Positions 44,449 through 52,611 of a DNA stretch of 64,000 nucleotides are shown here, piece by piece. This stretch comes from JAJECS01 sp965243625 (GTDB lineage: Bacteria; Chloroflexota; UBA11872). The notes beneath the pieces were generated by a model that was not told where the DNA came from, searched no databases, and saw only the letters and a program-made list of their open reading frames with translations. Within the stretch, counting starts at the first letter, position 1. The number at the start of each line of letters is the position of its first letter. The position numbers and the translations under genes were made by a program. The stretch lies in assembly GCA_965243625.1 (NCBI GenBank), contig CBDEVI010000002.1:248001-312000 (forward strand), written 5' to 3'.

Positions 44449-46215
44449 TCAGCCCGGCGTCACGTAATCCAGATTCCAGCCGCCGAGCGTTTGCAGCGGC
44501 GCGACGGGCGCGTCGATATCCGGCGCGCCGTCGGCCCGCCACGCGTCGATCTCCTCGCGGTGTCCCAGCCGGCGCAGCGCGTTCCACATCGGGCCGTAGT
44601 GCGCCCGACCCCCGCCGCCGGCCGCGTCCCAGAAGAACATGTGCTCGGCACCGGCGGCGTAGATGTCCGCGGCCCGGCGGCGCAGGTCCCCGGGAGGCAT
44701 GTGCCGCGGCATCACGTTCGGCGCCAGCGTCACCGGCGTCCCACGCACGAGGTCCACGAAGAACTGTAGCGAGGCGGGATCGGTCCAGGCCGGCGTCATG
44801 CTGTCGAGGTCCGGCTCGGAGGTATAGGGAATGATCGTGTCGACCAGGCCCTGCGCCACCCACTGCCGCAGGTCGATGGCGTTCTCCAGGTTCTCGGCGT
44901 CGCTGCTCAGCACCACGGCCGACACGTGGAACGGCTCCGACCGCCCCTGCGCGGCGGCGGTCTCGTCCAACACTTGCCGCACCTCGCGCATGAACTGGGT
45001 CAGGACCTCGGCGCGGAAGTGCAGCCAACGCGGATCGAGTGGGTCCAGCGCGCGGGGATCCAGACCGAATCGCTGCTTGAATCCTTCGACCACGGGCGGC
45101 TCGTACTCGACCAGCGGCGGGCGGCGGCAGTAGAGCAGGCAGACCCCGTCGATCGGGCGCCGGCACATCTCGCGCAACAGCCCGACCACGTTCGCGCGCA
45201 CTTCGGGGTAGGTGTAGGCCAGGCGGGGCGTCAGCCCGCCCTCGCGGTTGACGCCGCGCCACTCCGGATGACGCTCGTAGACGCTGTTGCCCCAGTTGAA
45301 ATGGTCGTAGGGCGGCGGAAAGCGAAACCCCGCCACCCGATAGGCCGCGTGAAGCTCCAGGCCGATCTCGTGCGCGTAGTCCACCGCCACGTCGAATGGA
45401 TCGATGTTTTGCTCGCGCAGCACGCGGCGGCTCTCCACGTGCAGGCGGTCGAAGACGCGGGCGAAATCGCCCAGCCCGTCGAAGGTGGCTTCGCGTCCCA
45501 GGTCGGTGTGGGAAAACATCAAGTCGCCGCGACCGACCTCCCAATAGAGCCGGGAGAAGTCGGTGTGGCGGTAGGGCTCGATCTCGCGCTGAATATCGCG
45601 CGCCCTGGTGAGCCGCCAGAGGCCGAGCGGACCGTTGGCGTCCTGATGGGCGAACAACCGCCGGGTGTCGCGGCGCGCCAGGTCCGTCTCGACGCCGGCG
45701 ATCTCGGAGGCGTTGAGCGGCACGAGCTTGACATAAGCCACCCGCGCGCACCCGCACTGCACGGACCCGGGTCCGTCGCCCGGCGCCATCCGCGCCGTCA
45801 CCTGGCCCAGCACCATCGTGCGCCCGGTCAGGTCGGCGGCCTTCCAAAACATCTCGACCAGCGACTGCGGGCTCGCGCGGTCCGGCGGCAGCTTCATCAG
45901 CGTGGGCACGGCTTCGTCGCTCAGTCGGACCTCGAGCTCGAGGCCGCCGCCTTCCGCCACCGTGCGCGCCGGCATCACCCCGATCGACACGGCATGCCAG
46001 CCGTCGACGTCGAGCGGCAGGTGGATGTCGGGCGCCGCCGTTTCCGGTCCGGCCAGCAGCATCACGCCGTCGAAGCCGCCGGCCGTGTAGCTGAGCGTGC
46101 GCCAGTGCTTGCGCCGGGGCTTCGGCGACAGCGCGTCCGCCGGGCGGCACCGCGACAGATCGGTCAGGTAGATCGGCTCCGCAGCCAACCCGCGATCGGC
46201 GATGCCCTCACGCAT
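44449..46215 (-). CDS. Glycoside-hydrolase-like TIM-barrel protein
   Basis: 588 residues from the ATG at 46215, which overlaps the end of the DapA-like gene by eight bases. An N-terminal beta-rich region (about 1-180, jelly-roll-like) is followed by a barrel with YAHEIGLELHAAYRVAGFRF, YPEVRANVVGLLREMCRRPI, DGVCLLYCRRPPLVEYEPPV and QGLVDTIIPYTSEPDLDS, the arrangement of 'GHL10/GHL6' uncharacterised hydrolase-like families. Candidate acid residues are Glu near EVGRGD and in LVEYEPP. No signal peptide. A role in sugar-lactone or glycan catabolism with the DapA-like partner is inference. Confidence 0.6.
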   Translation of the reverse strand: MREGIADRGLAAEPIYLTDLSRCRPADALSPKPRRKHWRTLSYTAGGFDGVMLLAGPETAAPDIHLPLDVDGWHAVSIGVMPARTVAEGGGLELEVRLSDEAVPTLMKLPPDRASPQSLVEMFWKAADLTGRTMVLGQVTARMAPGDGPGSVQCGCARVAYVKLVPLNASEIAGVETDLARRDTRRLFAHQDANGPLGLWRLTRARDIQREIEPYRHTDFSRLYWEVGRGDLMFSHTDLGREATFDGLGDFARVFDRLHVESRRVLREQNIDPFDVAVDYAHEIGLELHAAYRVAGFRFPPPYDHFNWGNSVYERHPEWRGVNREGGLTPRLAYTYPEVRANVVGLLREMCRRPIDGVCLLYCRRPPLVEYEPPVVEGFKQRFGLDPRALDPLDPRWLHFRAEVLTQFMREVRQVLDETAAAQGRSEPFHVSAVVLSSDAENLENAIDLRQWVAQGLVDTIIPYTSEPDLDSMTPAWTDPASLQFFVDLVRGTPVTLAPNVMPRHMPPGDLRRRAADIYAAGAEHMFFWDAAGGGGRAHYGPMWNALRRLGHREEIDAWRADGAPDIDAPVAPLQTLGGWNLDYVTPG

Positions 46216-47113
46216 TGGGCAGCGGCCACTCCAGTCGTTCGAGGAACTCACGCAGCGCCGCCATCTCGGCGTCGCTCGGGTTCGGCGCGGGCGAGCGGCG
46301 CCAGCGCGGCGCGGTGCCGAAGAGCTCCGGCAGGGCATGCCGCACCAACCCGTCCCAGCCGTAGCTGGTCGCCGCAGCAAAGTCGCGCAGCGGCAGCTCC
46401 CAGCGCGTCACCAGGCGCCAGGCCGCGGCCAGGTCGTTTGCTCGCACCGCCGACCAATAGTCGAACGCCGGGGCCGGGTGGCTGCACACGAAATAGTCGA
46501 GCCACGCGGGGCACCAGTCGTGGGACGCCAGGATGTGGTGCCGCCTGAGGCCCCCGCCGCCCGCCACCGTCCAGCGGTCGCCCCAGCGCATGCCCATCTC
46601 GTGGGCGTAGTCCAGCGACGCGTCTTCCTTAAAGGCACAGACGCCCGGCACGTGCGCGAGGGACTCGCATGTCGCAAACGGCACGTCGCCCACCAGCATG
46701 ACCGGAATCTCGTCGGCAACCGCCGTGTAGTAGTCCGCCAGCGACTCGGGCGTGCCCGGCATGGCGATGGGGGGCCGCACCATGTACAGGTCGAACCCGA
46801 GCTCGCGCACGTGGCGTCCGAACTCCACGCACTTCGGCAGCCCCCACATGTTGTCGCAGGCCACCGTGAGCGCCCGCCCCGCCACGTCGCGCGCCACCGC
46901 GGCGTGCACGTCGGCCACCTCGCCGTCGGTGAGCAGCGACATGAGGCTGTTGCCCCAAGTGAGCATCACCACGCCGCAGCCCGCATCCAGCGAGCGATCG
47001 ATCATGCGCGTCAGCGCGGCGTAGTCGATGTGCCCGTCGTCGCTGAACGCCACCGGGACCGAGTTGATCGGCCCGCGCAGTCGCTCGCGGATCTCGGATT
47101 TCAGGGAATTCAC
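46208..47113 (-). CDS. Dihydrodipicolinate synthase-family aldolase (second paralogue)
   Basis: 301 residues, TIM barrel. The Schiff-base Lys is in VCAFKEDASLDYAHEM; the start RLRGPINSVPVAFSDDGHID and GVVMLTWGNSLMSLLTDGEV fit the family. The YNxP catalytic-Tyr position reads LVGDVPFATCE, so this enzyme lacks the DapA Tyr, as does the paralogue at 12727, though with a different substitution. A non-DapA reaction such as a 2-keto-3-deoxy-acid aldolase or dehydratase is likely. It overlaps the downstream glycoside-hydrolase-like gene by eight bases (shared operon). Confidence 0.78.
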   Translation of the reverse strand: MNSLKSEIRERLRGPINSVPVAFSDDGHIDYAALTRMIDRSLDAGCGVVMLTWGNSLMSLLTDGEVADVHAAVARDVAGRALTVACDNMWGLPKCVEFGRHVRELGFDLYMVRPPIAMPGTPESLADYYTAVADEIPVMLVGDVPFATCESLAHVPGVCAFKEDASLDYAHEMGMRWGDRWTVAGGGGLRRHHILASHDWCPAWLDYFVCSHPAPAFDYWSAVRANDLAAAWRLVTRWELPLRDFAAATSYGWDGLVRHALPELFGTAPRWRRSPAPNPSDAEMAALREFLERLEWPLPNA

Positions 47114-47411
47114 GCGACGAACATCCGTTGTCTCCCGCCGGCGGCAGCATTCACGCGGCTCGCGAGAAGCACTGTACGTGCTGGTCGACCTGGCCGGCAG
47201 CCGGGTCCGCGCCGGGCGTCTCGCAGGAGCGGCGGCTGCTAGGTAGACTCATGCCCCATGACGCTCCTGCCCTCGTTCTCAAGCGCACTGCGCGTTGGTG
47301 AATGTCCCGCTGCGGCTTGTCCGTGATGGGTAGTGGCATGGTCCCGACCGGGTCGCGTCGCGCCGGCATCCTCGAGCCAGGAATCGCGGCCCGACTCGGA
47401 GCCCCACCCCG
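47114..47411. other. Divergent intergenic region
   Basis: About 300 bases between the DapA-like gene (minus) and the isomerase-like gene (plus). No gene, repeat of the types seen elsewhere, RNA or clear promoter motif is visible. It should hold the two divergent promoters by position. Confidence 0.4.
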
Positions 47412-48203
47412 ATGAAGCTGGCCTGCATGACCAGCGTTTTCGCCGGCGATCCCATCGAGACGGCCGTCGTCAAAATCGCCGAGGCCGGCTATCGATTCGT
47501 GGAGCTGTCGTCGGTTCATTGCGACTACAACACCATGACCAATGCACTGATTGACAACGTGGCGCACGAGATCTCCCGCACCGGCCTGGAGGTCGTGGCC
47601 TACTACCCGGCCGATGCCGAGGAGAACTGGACCCGCATGCCGCGCATGTTCGAGGTCGCGTCCCGGCTCGGGGCGAGCCGCGTGGTGGCGGAATGCGCCA
47701 ATCTCAGCAAGGCCCGCGAGCTCGAGCCGCTGTGCCAGAAGTTTCAGATCGATCTCGCCATCGCCAACCAATGGCCCTACCCGTTCGGACGCCCGTCGGA
47801 CTATTCGGGGCTGAACGGATCGGTTGGCTCGCGCATAGGCGCGGGGCCCGACACCGGGTGGTTCGCGGCGGGCGGCCAGGACCCCGCGGAGCTGTTCGAC
47901 ATCGCCGGCGACCGGATCAAGGTGGTTCACCTCAAGGACGTGGCCGCCGAGGGCGAATACTGCCCGGTGGACTTGGGGGACGGCGTGGCCCCGTTGGAGC
48001 CGTTCATGGCGGGTCTCGCCGAGCAGGGTTTCGAGGGCCCCCTCACCGTCGGGCGCGAACCCGGCAAGCGCATCACCTTCGATATCGGGATCTTCGGCGA
48101 CGCCACCTACGAAATCCACGAAGAGTCCGTGTCGGACGAGGAGGTCATGCAGTCGCTGCGCCAGGCGCGAACCTGGGCGTTGGAGCACGGCGCCGTCGAG
48201 TAG
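47412..48203 (+). CDS. Sugar phosphate isomerase/epimerase-like TIM barrel (AP endonuclease 2 family)
   Basis: 263 residues. Xylose isomerase-like barrel: KLACMTSVFAGDPIETAVVK at the start, AEAGYRFVELSSVHCDY, then metal-ligand Glu/Asp/His strands as RVVAECANLS, DRIKVVHLKDVAAEGEYCPV and GPLTVGREPGKRI. Similar enzymes are myo-inosose dehydratases, hydroxypyruvate isomerases or sugar epimerases. Next to the two DapA-like/hydrolase genes on the opposite strand, it points to sugar-acid or cyclitol metabolism. It is the last gene before the tRNA-Gly and the likely island. Confidence 0.8.
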   Translation: MKLACMTSVFAGDPIETAVVKIAEAGYRFVELSSVHCDYNTMTNALIDNVAHEISRTGLEVVAYYPADAEENWTRMPRMFEVASRLGASRVVAECANLSKARELEPLCQKFQIDLAIANQWPYPFGRPSDYSGLNGSVGSRIGAGPDTGWFAAGGQDPAELFDIAGDRIKVVHLKDVAAEGEYCPVDLGDGVAPLEPFMAGLAEQGFEGPLTVGREPGKRITFDIGIFGDATYEIHEESVSDEEVMQSLRQARTWALEHGAVE

Positions 48204-48253
48204 TCTCCAGGCCATTGCCCCGCGCCGTCCGCCGCCCGATAATCCAAGCATCG

Positions 48254-48326
48254 GCGGGGGTAGCTCAGTTGGCAGAGCGCTAGCCTTCCAAGCTGGATGT
48301 CGCGGGTTCGAGCCCCGTCCCCCGCT
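48254..48326 (+). tRNA. tRNA-Gly (anticodon TCC)
   Basis: 73 bases, no encoded CCA. Acceptor stem GCGGGGG/CCCCCGC, anticodon stem CTAGC/GCTGG (one T-G pair) with loop CTTCCAA, anticodon TCC at 48287-48289, T-arm CGGG-TTCGAGC-CCCG. A tyrosine recombinase gene follows, beginning 161 bases after the tRNA 3' end, so this tRNA is the probable integration site of the genomic island to its right. Confidence 0.95.
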
Positions 48327-48486
48327 CCTAACAGAAGTGGATCGGCGAAAGCCGCCGATTCACGGCGTTTTGCGACATCCAGCCTTCAGCCCGTTTGTTC
48401 AACGCCCTCGAAACGGCTTGCCCCGGTCGCTCCATGCTCGCGCGACGCCGACATGCACTGCGCGAGCCCCCGAGGTAGGAGGGGGC

Positions 48487-49497
48487 ATGAGCACCGACGC
48501 GGTCCCGCTGGCCAGGGCCACACTTCACTATTTGGCCACCCTCACCGGGCAAGGTTACTCCCCGGAGACCGTCCGCCTGTACCGCGAGACCTTGACGCAG
48601 TTCGCGGCGTTCCTCGGCGGCGAGCCAACGCTCGGCGACTTCACGCTGGAGACGGCGCTCCACTATCAGCAGCACCTGCAGCAGCGGCCGTGCCAGTCCA
48701 CACCGCTGGGCCGCCGATCGACTGGCGGGCTGAGTCCGTACACGATTCACCGGCACGGGCGTTCGCTACGCAGCTTTTCGAGCTGGCTGCGGCGGCACGG
48801 CTACCTGGAGTCCAACCGGCTGGCGGACTTTCACCCGGGACGCCTTCCGCAACGGGAAGTCGAGCCGCTCAGCTCGGCGGAACAGCAGCGGGTGTTGGCG
48901 GCCATGGGGCGGGATACGTACGCGGACGCGCGGGGACGGGCGATCGTGCTGACCCTTCTGGACTCGGGGGTGCGGGCCTCGGAGCTTTGCGGGCTAACTC
49001 TTGACGGGCTGGACTTGGAGACCGGCGAGGTGCGGGTGCGGCGGGGCAAGGGCGGCAAGGATCGCCACGTGGCGGTGGGGATGCGCACCCTGGCGGCGCT
49101 CCACGTCTATGTGTACCGCTACCGGCCGGAGCCCGCGTTGCCGGCGTTCGGCGAGCCGCTCTTCCTAACGCAGGAGGGCTTTCCGCTAACCCGCGGATCC
49201 CTGTATCTGTGCATCCGGCGGCTGAGGGCGCGCTGCGGGATCCCGCGGCTGACGGTGCATCTGTTCCGGCACACGTTTGCGGTGTCGTATCTGAAAGTCG
49301 GTGGGGACGTGCTGACGCTACAGCGCATCTTGGGCCACACGAGCTTGCACATGGTCAACCACTACGTGCATCTGGCGCACTCGGACGTGGTCGCTCGGCA
49401 CCGGCGACACTCGCCGGTCGATCGGTTGAAGCTGCCGCGCGCCGTGGACAGGGTGACGCGGGGGCGGGCTAGGTATCGCCGGCGTGCAATTCGCTAG
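48487..49497 (+). CDS. Tyrosine recombinase (phage-type integrase)
   Basis: 336 residues from the ATG at 48487, preceded by AGGAGGGGG. The N-terminal SAM-like core-binding domain has YLATLTGQGYSPETVRLYRE. Catalytic residues are in place: Arg163 (SGVRASELCGL), Lys in GKGGKDRHV, His258/Arg261 (LTVHLFRHTFAVSYL), His284 (LQRILGHTSLHMVNHY) and Tyr293. Integrates or excises a mobile element at a target site; the adjacent tRNA-Gly, with the same orientation, is the obvious target. The extra open frame upstream (back to 48337) lacks family sequence. XerC/D-like enzymes are alternatives, but the location favours an island integrase. Confidence 0.88.
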   Translation: MSTDAVPLARATLHYLATLTGQGYSPETVRLYRETLTQFAAFLGGEPTLGDFTLETALHYQQHLQQRPCQSTPLGRRSTGGLSPYTIHRHGRSLRSFSSWLRRHGYLESNRLADFHPGRLPQREVEPLSSAEQQRVLAAMGRDTYADARGRAIVLTLLDSGVRASELCGLTLDGLDLETGEVRVRRGKGGKDRHVAVGMRTLAALHVYVYRYRPEPALPAFGEPLFLTQEGFPLTRGSLYLCIRRLRARCGIPRLTVHLFRHTFAVSYLKVGGDVLTLQRILGHTSLHMVNHYVHLAHSDVVARHRRHSPVDRLKLPRAVDRVTRGRARYRRRAIR

Positions 49498-49693
49498 CTG
49501 GGTAAAGACCGCGGCATCACTCGATCGGCCTCGAACTGCTGGGAATGAAGAGGGAAGGCGACATCACCCTGATCGCTACTGCGGACGCTCAATCGATGGC
49601 ATATCTCTGTCTGGGACCGGTGGAACTGGGTCCATGACGCCCGATTAAGGGCGCCAGTATCATCACCCACACTTTAGGAGGAGGCAGGGGCTG

Positions 49694-50719
49694 ATGCCGT
49701 CAAAGCAGCACGAACAGTGGAAACGAGACCTCTTTGACCACCTGGACGGCAAGCTGAGCGGATGCATTTCGTGTGAGTTCGGAGAGAGCAGAGACGGTCA
49801 CGCCCCGACACATCGAGGGAGGCACCGCGAGCCTTCCCAGCAGATCCTCTGGACATGCGAACGGATGCACCCTCACAGCTACGATCTGCTGCGGGGTGCC
49901 GGGTTCGTTGTGATGGAGCAACAACAGTCCGCTCCAATCAGCGGCCGGTGCCGCCCGGACCTCACTATCCTAGACACCCATCGTGAGCCCCTAGCATTCA
50001 TAGAGATCGTTCGCTCCAACCGCCCTACGAACTCCCTTCGAGTGGCGGATGAGCTGGACATTCCGGTGTTCACTATTCTCGCCCCTCACAGGCGGACACT
50101 CATTCCCGGGCTTAGACCGTCCCGGCCCTGGTGGGACTTTGATGCCAGCCTGCCGGTGGACGCCAAGCGGCAGATGTACTTCATGGAGCAGGTGGCGGAC
50201 GAGTTGATGCGCCGGAGTGGCGATGGCGACCAAACGTGGGCCGACTTGGACATGATGCTGGATGACGATGGGAATCTGGTCTTTGCGAGCTTTCGCAGCT
50301 CGCCGCCCGACTTGGCGGGCCCGACCTTTCCGAGGGCAGGCGACTTGATTGTCGCGGAACTATGCTCATGGGGTTGCGACAAGGCAATGGAGATCATTGA
50401 GCGCGAGCGAATCATGGACCAACAAAACGCGGTCGTCTCCATTCGCCAGACCTTGGAGCAGGACTTGGGAAGGATTCTGCTGAGGGCGGTACGAAGTGCG
50501 AAGGATGAGACAGGACGATTCATCGTCCCCGTGGGGTCAGAGGAAGTCCACGTTGAGATGTGCCTGAAGCCGCTCAACCCGCACATCAGGCCCGACGATC
50601 CTATTGTCCTGAACCTGATGAGCCAGGTGGCAAATGCAGTTGACAAGGTTCGGAATAGTGGCAGGCAGAGTGCGCTTGATCCCGGACCTAACGGGAAAAC
50701 GGCCGAACCGCCCGCATGA
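49694..50719 (+). CDS. Hypothetical protein with a possible CoiA/PD-(D/E)XK-like motif
   Basis: 341 residues, not recognised. A cysteine/histidine pattern (CISCEFGESRDGHAPTHRG, WTCERMHPHSYDLL) precedes a nuclease-like stretch: SGRCRPDLTILDTHREPLAF then IEIVRS, i.e. an Asp then E-X-V instead of E-X-K, recalling CoiA-type restriction-like folds. The C-terminal half is helical with no motif. It follows the integrase (about 200 bases) and precedes an IS remnant, so it is probably cargo of the island. AGGAGG lies before the ATG. A DNA-acting role is speculation. Confidence 0.5.
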   Translation: MPSKQHEQWKRDLFDHLDGKLSGCISCEFGESRDGHAPTHRGRHREPSQQILWTCERMHPHSYDLLRGAGFVVMEQQQSAPISGRCRPDLTILDTHREPLAFIEIVRSNRPTNSLRVADELDIPVFTILAPHRRTLIPGLRPSRPWWDFDASLPVDAKRQMYFMEQVADELMRRSGDGDQTWADLDMMLDDDGNLVFASFRSSPPDLAGPTFPRAGDLIVAELCSWGCDKAMEIIERERIMDQQNAVVSIRQTLEQDLGRILLRAVRSAKDETGRFIVPVGSEEVHVEMCLKPLNPHIRPDDPIVLNLMSQVANAVDKVRNSGRQSALDPGPNGKTAEPPA

Positions 50720-50735
50720 AGTGGGCGTCCCTAGG

Positions 50736-51159
50736 TGTAGTGACTACACACCGGCGAGACACCTGACAGTAGCGGAACCTCCATTGAGACTGGGGCTACC
50801 AACCAAACCAGACCTCGACGGAGGTTCCGATGGCTGATGCTACTGGACGGCCCCGACGCATGCGCTATTCGTTTGAGACTCGGTGCCGCGCGGTCAAGGA
50901 GATGTTGGCCGGCGTGAGCCCGGGGGCCGCGGCCTTGGCGGGCGGCGCCGCCCGCGCGACGGGTTATCGCTGGTGGGCGCGCTACCAGGCGGAGGGGTGG
51001 CCCGGGCTCCAGGAGCGCCCGTACACCCCCAAGCACCAGCCGCACCGCCTGAGCCCGGCCGCGGAGGCGGAGGTCCTGGCGGCGCGCCAGCGCAGCGGGG
51101 CCGTCCCGGTCACGCTGGGGGCGCCGCTGGCTGGGCGTCAAGTTGGCCACAAGCGCTAG
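50736..51159 (+). mobile_element. IS481-type insertion sequence remnant
   Basis: An intact ORF at 50830-51159 encodes only the N-terminal ~110 residues of an IS481-family transposase. RYSFETRCRAVKEMLAGVSP and AARATGYRWWARYQAEGWPG form the helix-turn-helix part, then QERPYTPKHQPHRLSPAAEA and a truncated LAARQRSGAVPVTLGAPLAG. The rest, including the DDE domain, is absent or frameshifted. A left-end-like sequence begins at 50736 (TGTAGTGACTACACACC, partly palindromic). Inactive. The transposase frame appears to continue a short way in another frame, up to about 51225. Confidence 0.7.
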
Positions 51160-51779
51160 CTCGTCCTCCCGACGCCACTGGCCCGGCATGTCCGGTCCCG
51201 CGGCAGAAGTCGCAGTGCCCGACAAGTTTGGGCTTAGTGGCCGCCGCGTATGCCACTTCAGGATCGTCCATCCTCGCCTCAAACTCACGCGCAACCATGC
51301 CGTGGTAGGCCGCCGCATTCAGCGACCCAAAGTCTCACACCGATTCGTGCGGCGCACCCAGAACAATGTGCATCCGATCCAGCCACCGCCCCTGCATTGT
51401 GCCTAGCAGGTCCAAATCCATGCCGATGCTAAGCACTGCCAGCGTGGGTTGGCGCGCAAGCTTGGTGCATGTGCCGGTCTGTTAGATACTCCCTTTGACC
51501 GCGGTCACCCACCTGGCCTAGTTTGCTAAGTGGTCCCTAACAATGCACCGGACCTCGCGAGGCCTCGGTAAAGGCCTGGGCCGTCACCTTAGGATTGGTC
51601 GAGAATCCTCCACGCTGCCCACAGTTTCTACCTAGTCTACCGATGTTGGAGGCAACGACAGGACGAATCCAATTGAGAATGGCTGTCGCCGACGAAACGA
51701 AAGCGTTGTTCTCGAGATTTGAGGAATTGAACCTGTCATAGGTCTCCGACTCTAGCGAGAGGCCGTCTGGCAGCTTGAA
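51160..51779 (-). pseudogene. Decayed gene of unknown family (fills much of 51160-51963)
   Basis: No intact gene lies in this ~800-base stretch, but a minus-strand reading gives protein-like sequence interrupted twice. From 51779: LPDGLSLESETYDRF, AILNWIRPVVASNIGRL to a TAG at 51537; then, after a frameshift near 51450-51480, LARQPTLAVLSIGMDLDLLG, RWLDRMHIVLGAPHESV, a TGA, and DFGSLNAAAYHGMVAREFEA. It runs into the IS remnant. The continuity of sense-like sequence suggests one broken gene; chance cannot be excluded in AT-richer DNA. Confidence 0.3.
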
Positions 51780-51963
51780 TCACCAAAGTCGCACATACAA
51801 ATGCCTAGCAGATTAATCCGAAGCAAATGCTACTGTAGCTGCACCCTAGAACACGCTCTCTGGAATCTCACCAGCACAGTGTGCGGGCGCGGGCCCTTTG
51901 CCCGGCGCATAGTTTGCCAGGACATTTGATTCTTTCACCAGAAGCCAGCGAATACCACAAGGG

Positions 51964-52605
51964 CTAGCTGAGCCTCGGTGTGATCGTAGGTGAACAGTTG
52001 TCGATCGCAACAACGAGTTCGTGAACTGCGTCGCAAAGTCTCCGAAAAGACCTAGAACGTTCAAACGTTAACTCCAAGTCGATGTGGTGCACTAAGACTT
52101 CCTGGTCCCTTGTTTCCTGGTATGACCGATTTTGTGGCATTCTGCTAGTGAGCCATTCCTTGGCATCCGCAATCTCCTCCACATCTTCTGGCGCGATTAT
52201 GGACTCAGAGATACCGAGCCTTTGCCGGATTTGAGCGCCGCCACCTTCGACGAGATTACATATAAACCACGATTCGAATTCTCGCTTTGCATAAACGACT
52301 GCGACAGGTACTGGAAGATTCATCTCAGCAATCCTTCCGACAAGAACACTGGACTCTTCAAAAGGGCATTCTCTATCGGCATCAATGAGCACAAGAATCG
52401 CATCGCAAGCGTCAATTAATCCATATCGAAGGAATTGCTCGATCCTTCTAAGCAGCTTCGGCTTTCCGTGTGCAACTTTAGGCCTCATCACCAACACATC
52501 ATATCGACAGTATCTTTCATGCAAAATTCTTCTCAAAAGTCCAGGGACTGCACTCTTGTCGCCGTCCCCCTCAACTATAGATGTTATCGTTAAATTCTGT
52601 CTCAT
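51964..52605 (-). CDS. DUF4276-family protein (Toprim-like)
   Basis: 213 residues. N-terminal SIVEGDGDKSAVPGLLRRIL (Glu12) and ILVLIDADRECP (Asp75-X-Asp77) are the metal-binding signature of Toprim-like DUF4276 proteins; FESWFICNLVEGGG follows. Its ATG begins six bases after the stop of the AAA ATPase gene, in a two-gene operon. Split ATPase + Toprim pairs of this kind resemble OLD/Gabija/PARIS-type defence or toxin-antitoxin modules. Base composition is clearly lower in GC than the rest of the window, a sign of transfer. Confidence 0.7.
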   Translation of the reverse strand: MRQNLTITSIVEGDGDKSAVPGLLRRILHERYCRYDVLVMRPKVAHGKPKLLRRIEQFLRYGLIDACDAILVLIDADRECPFEESSVLVGRIAEMNLPVPVAVVYAKREFESWFICNLVEGGGAQIRQRLGISESIIAPEDVEEIADAKEWLTSRMPQNRSYQETRDQEVLVHHIDLELTFERSRSFRRLCDAVHELVVAIDNCSPTITPRLS

Positions 52606-52611
52606 ACTTTG

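Noticed and set aside
47151..48251. Minus-strand open frame of 366 codons opposite the isomerase-like gene
   Set aside because: Antisense shadow; the plus-strand gene has clear family motifs.
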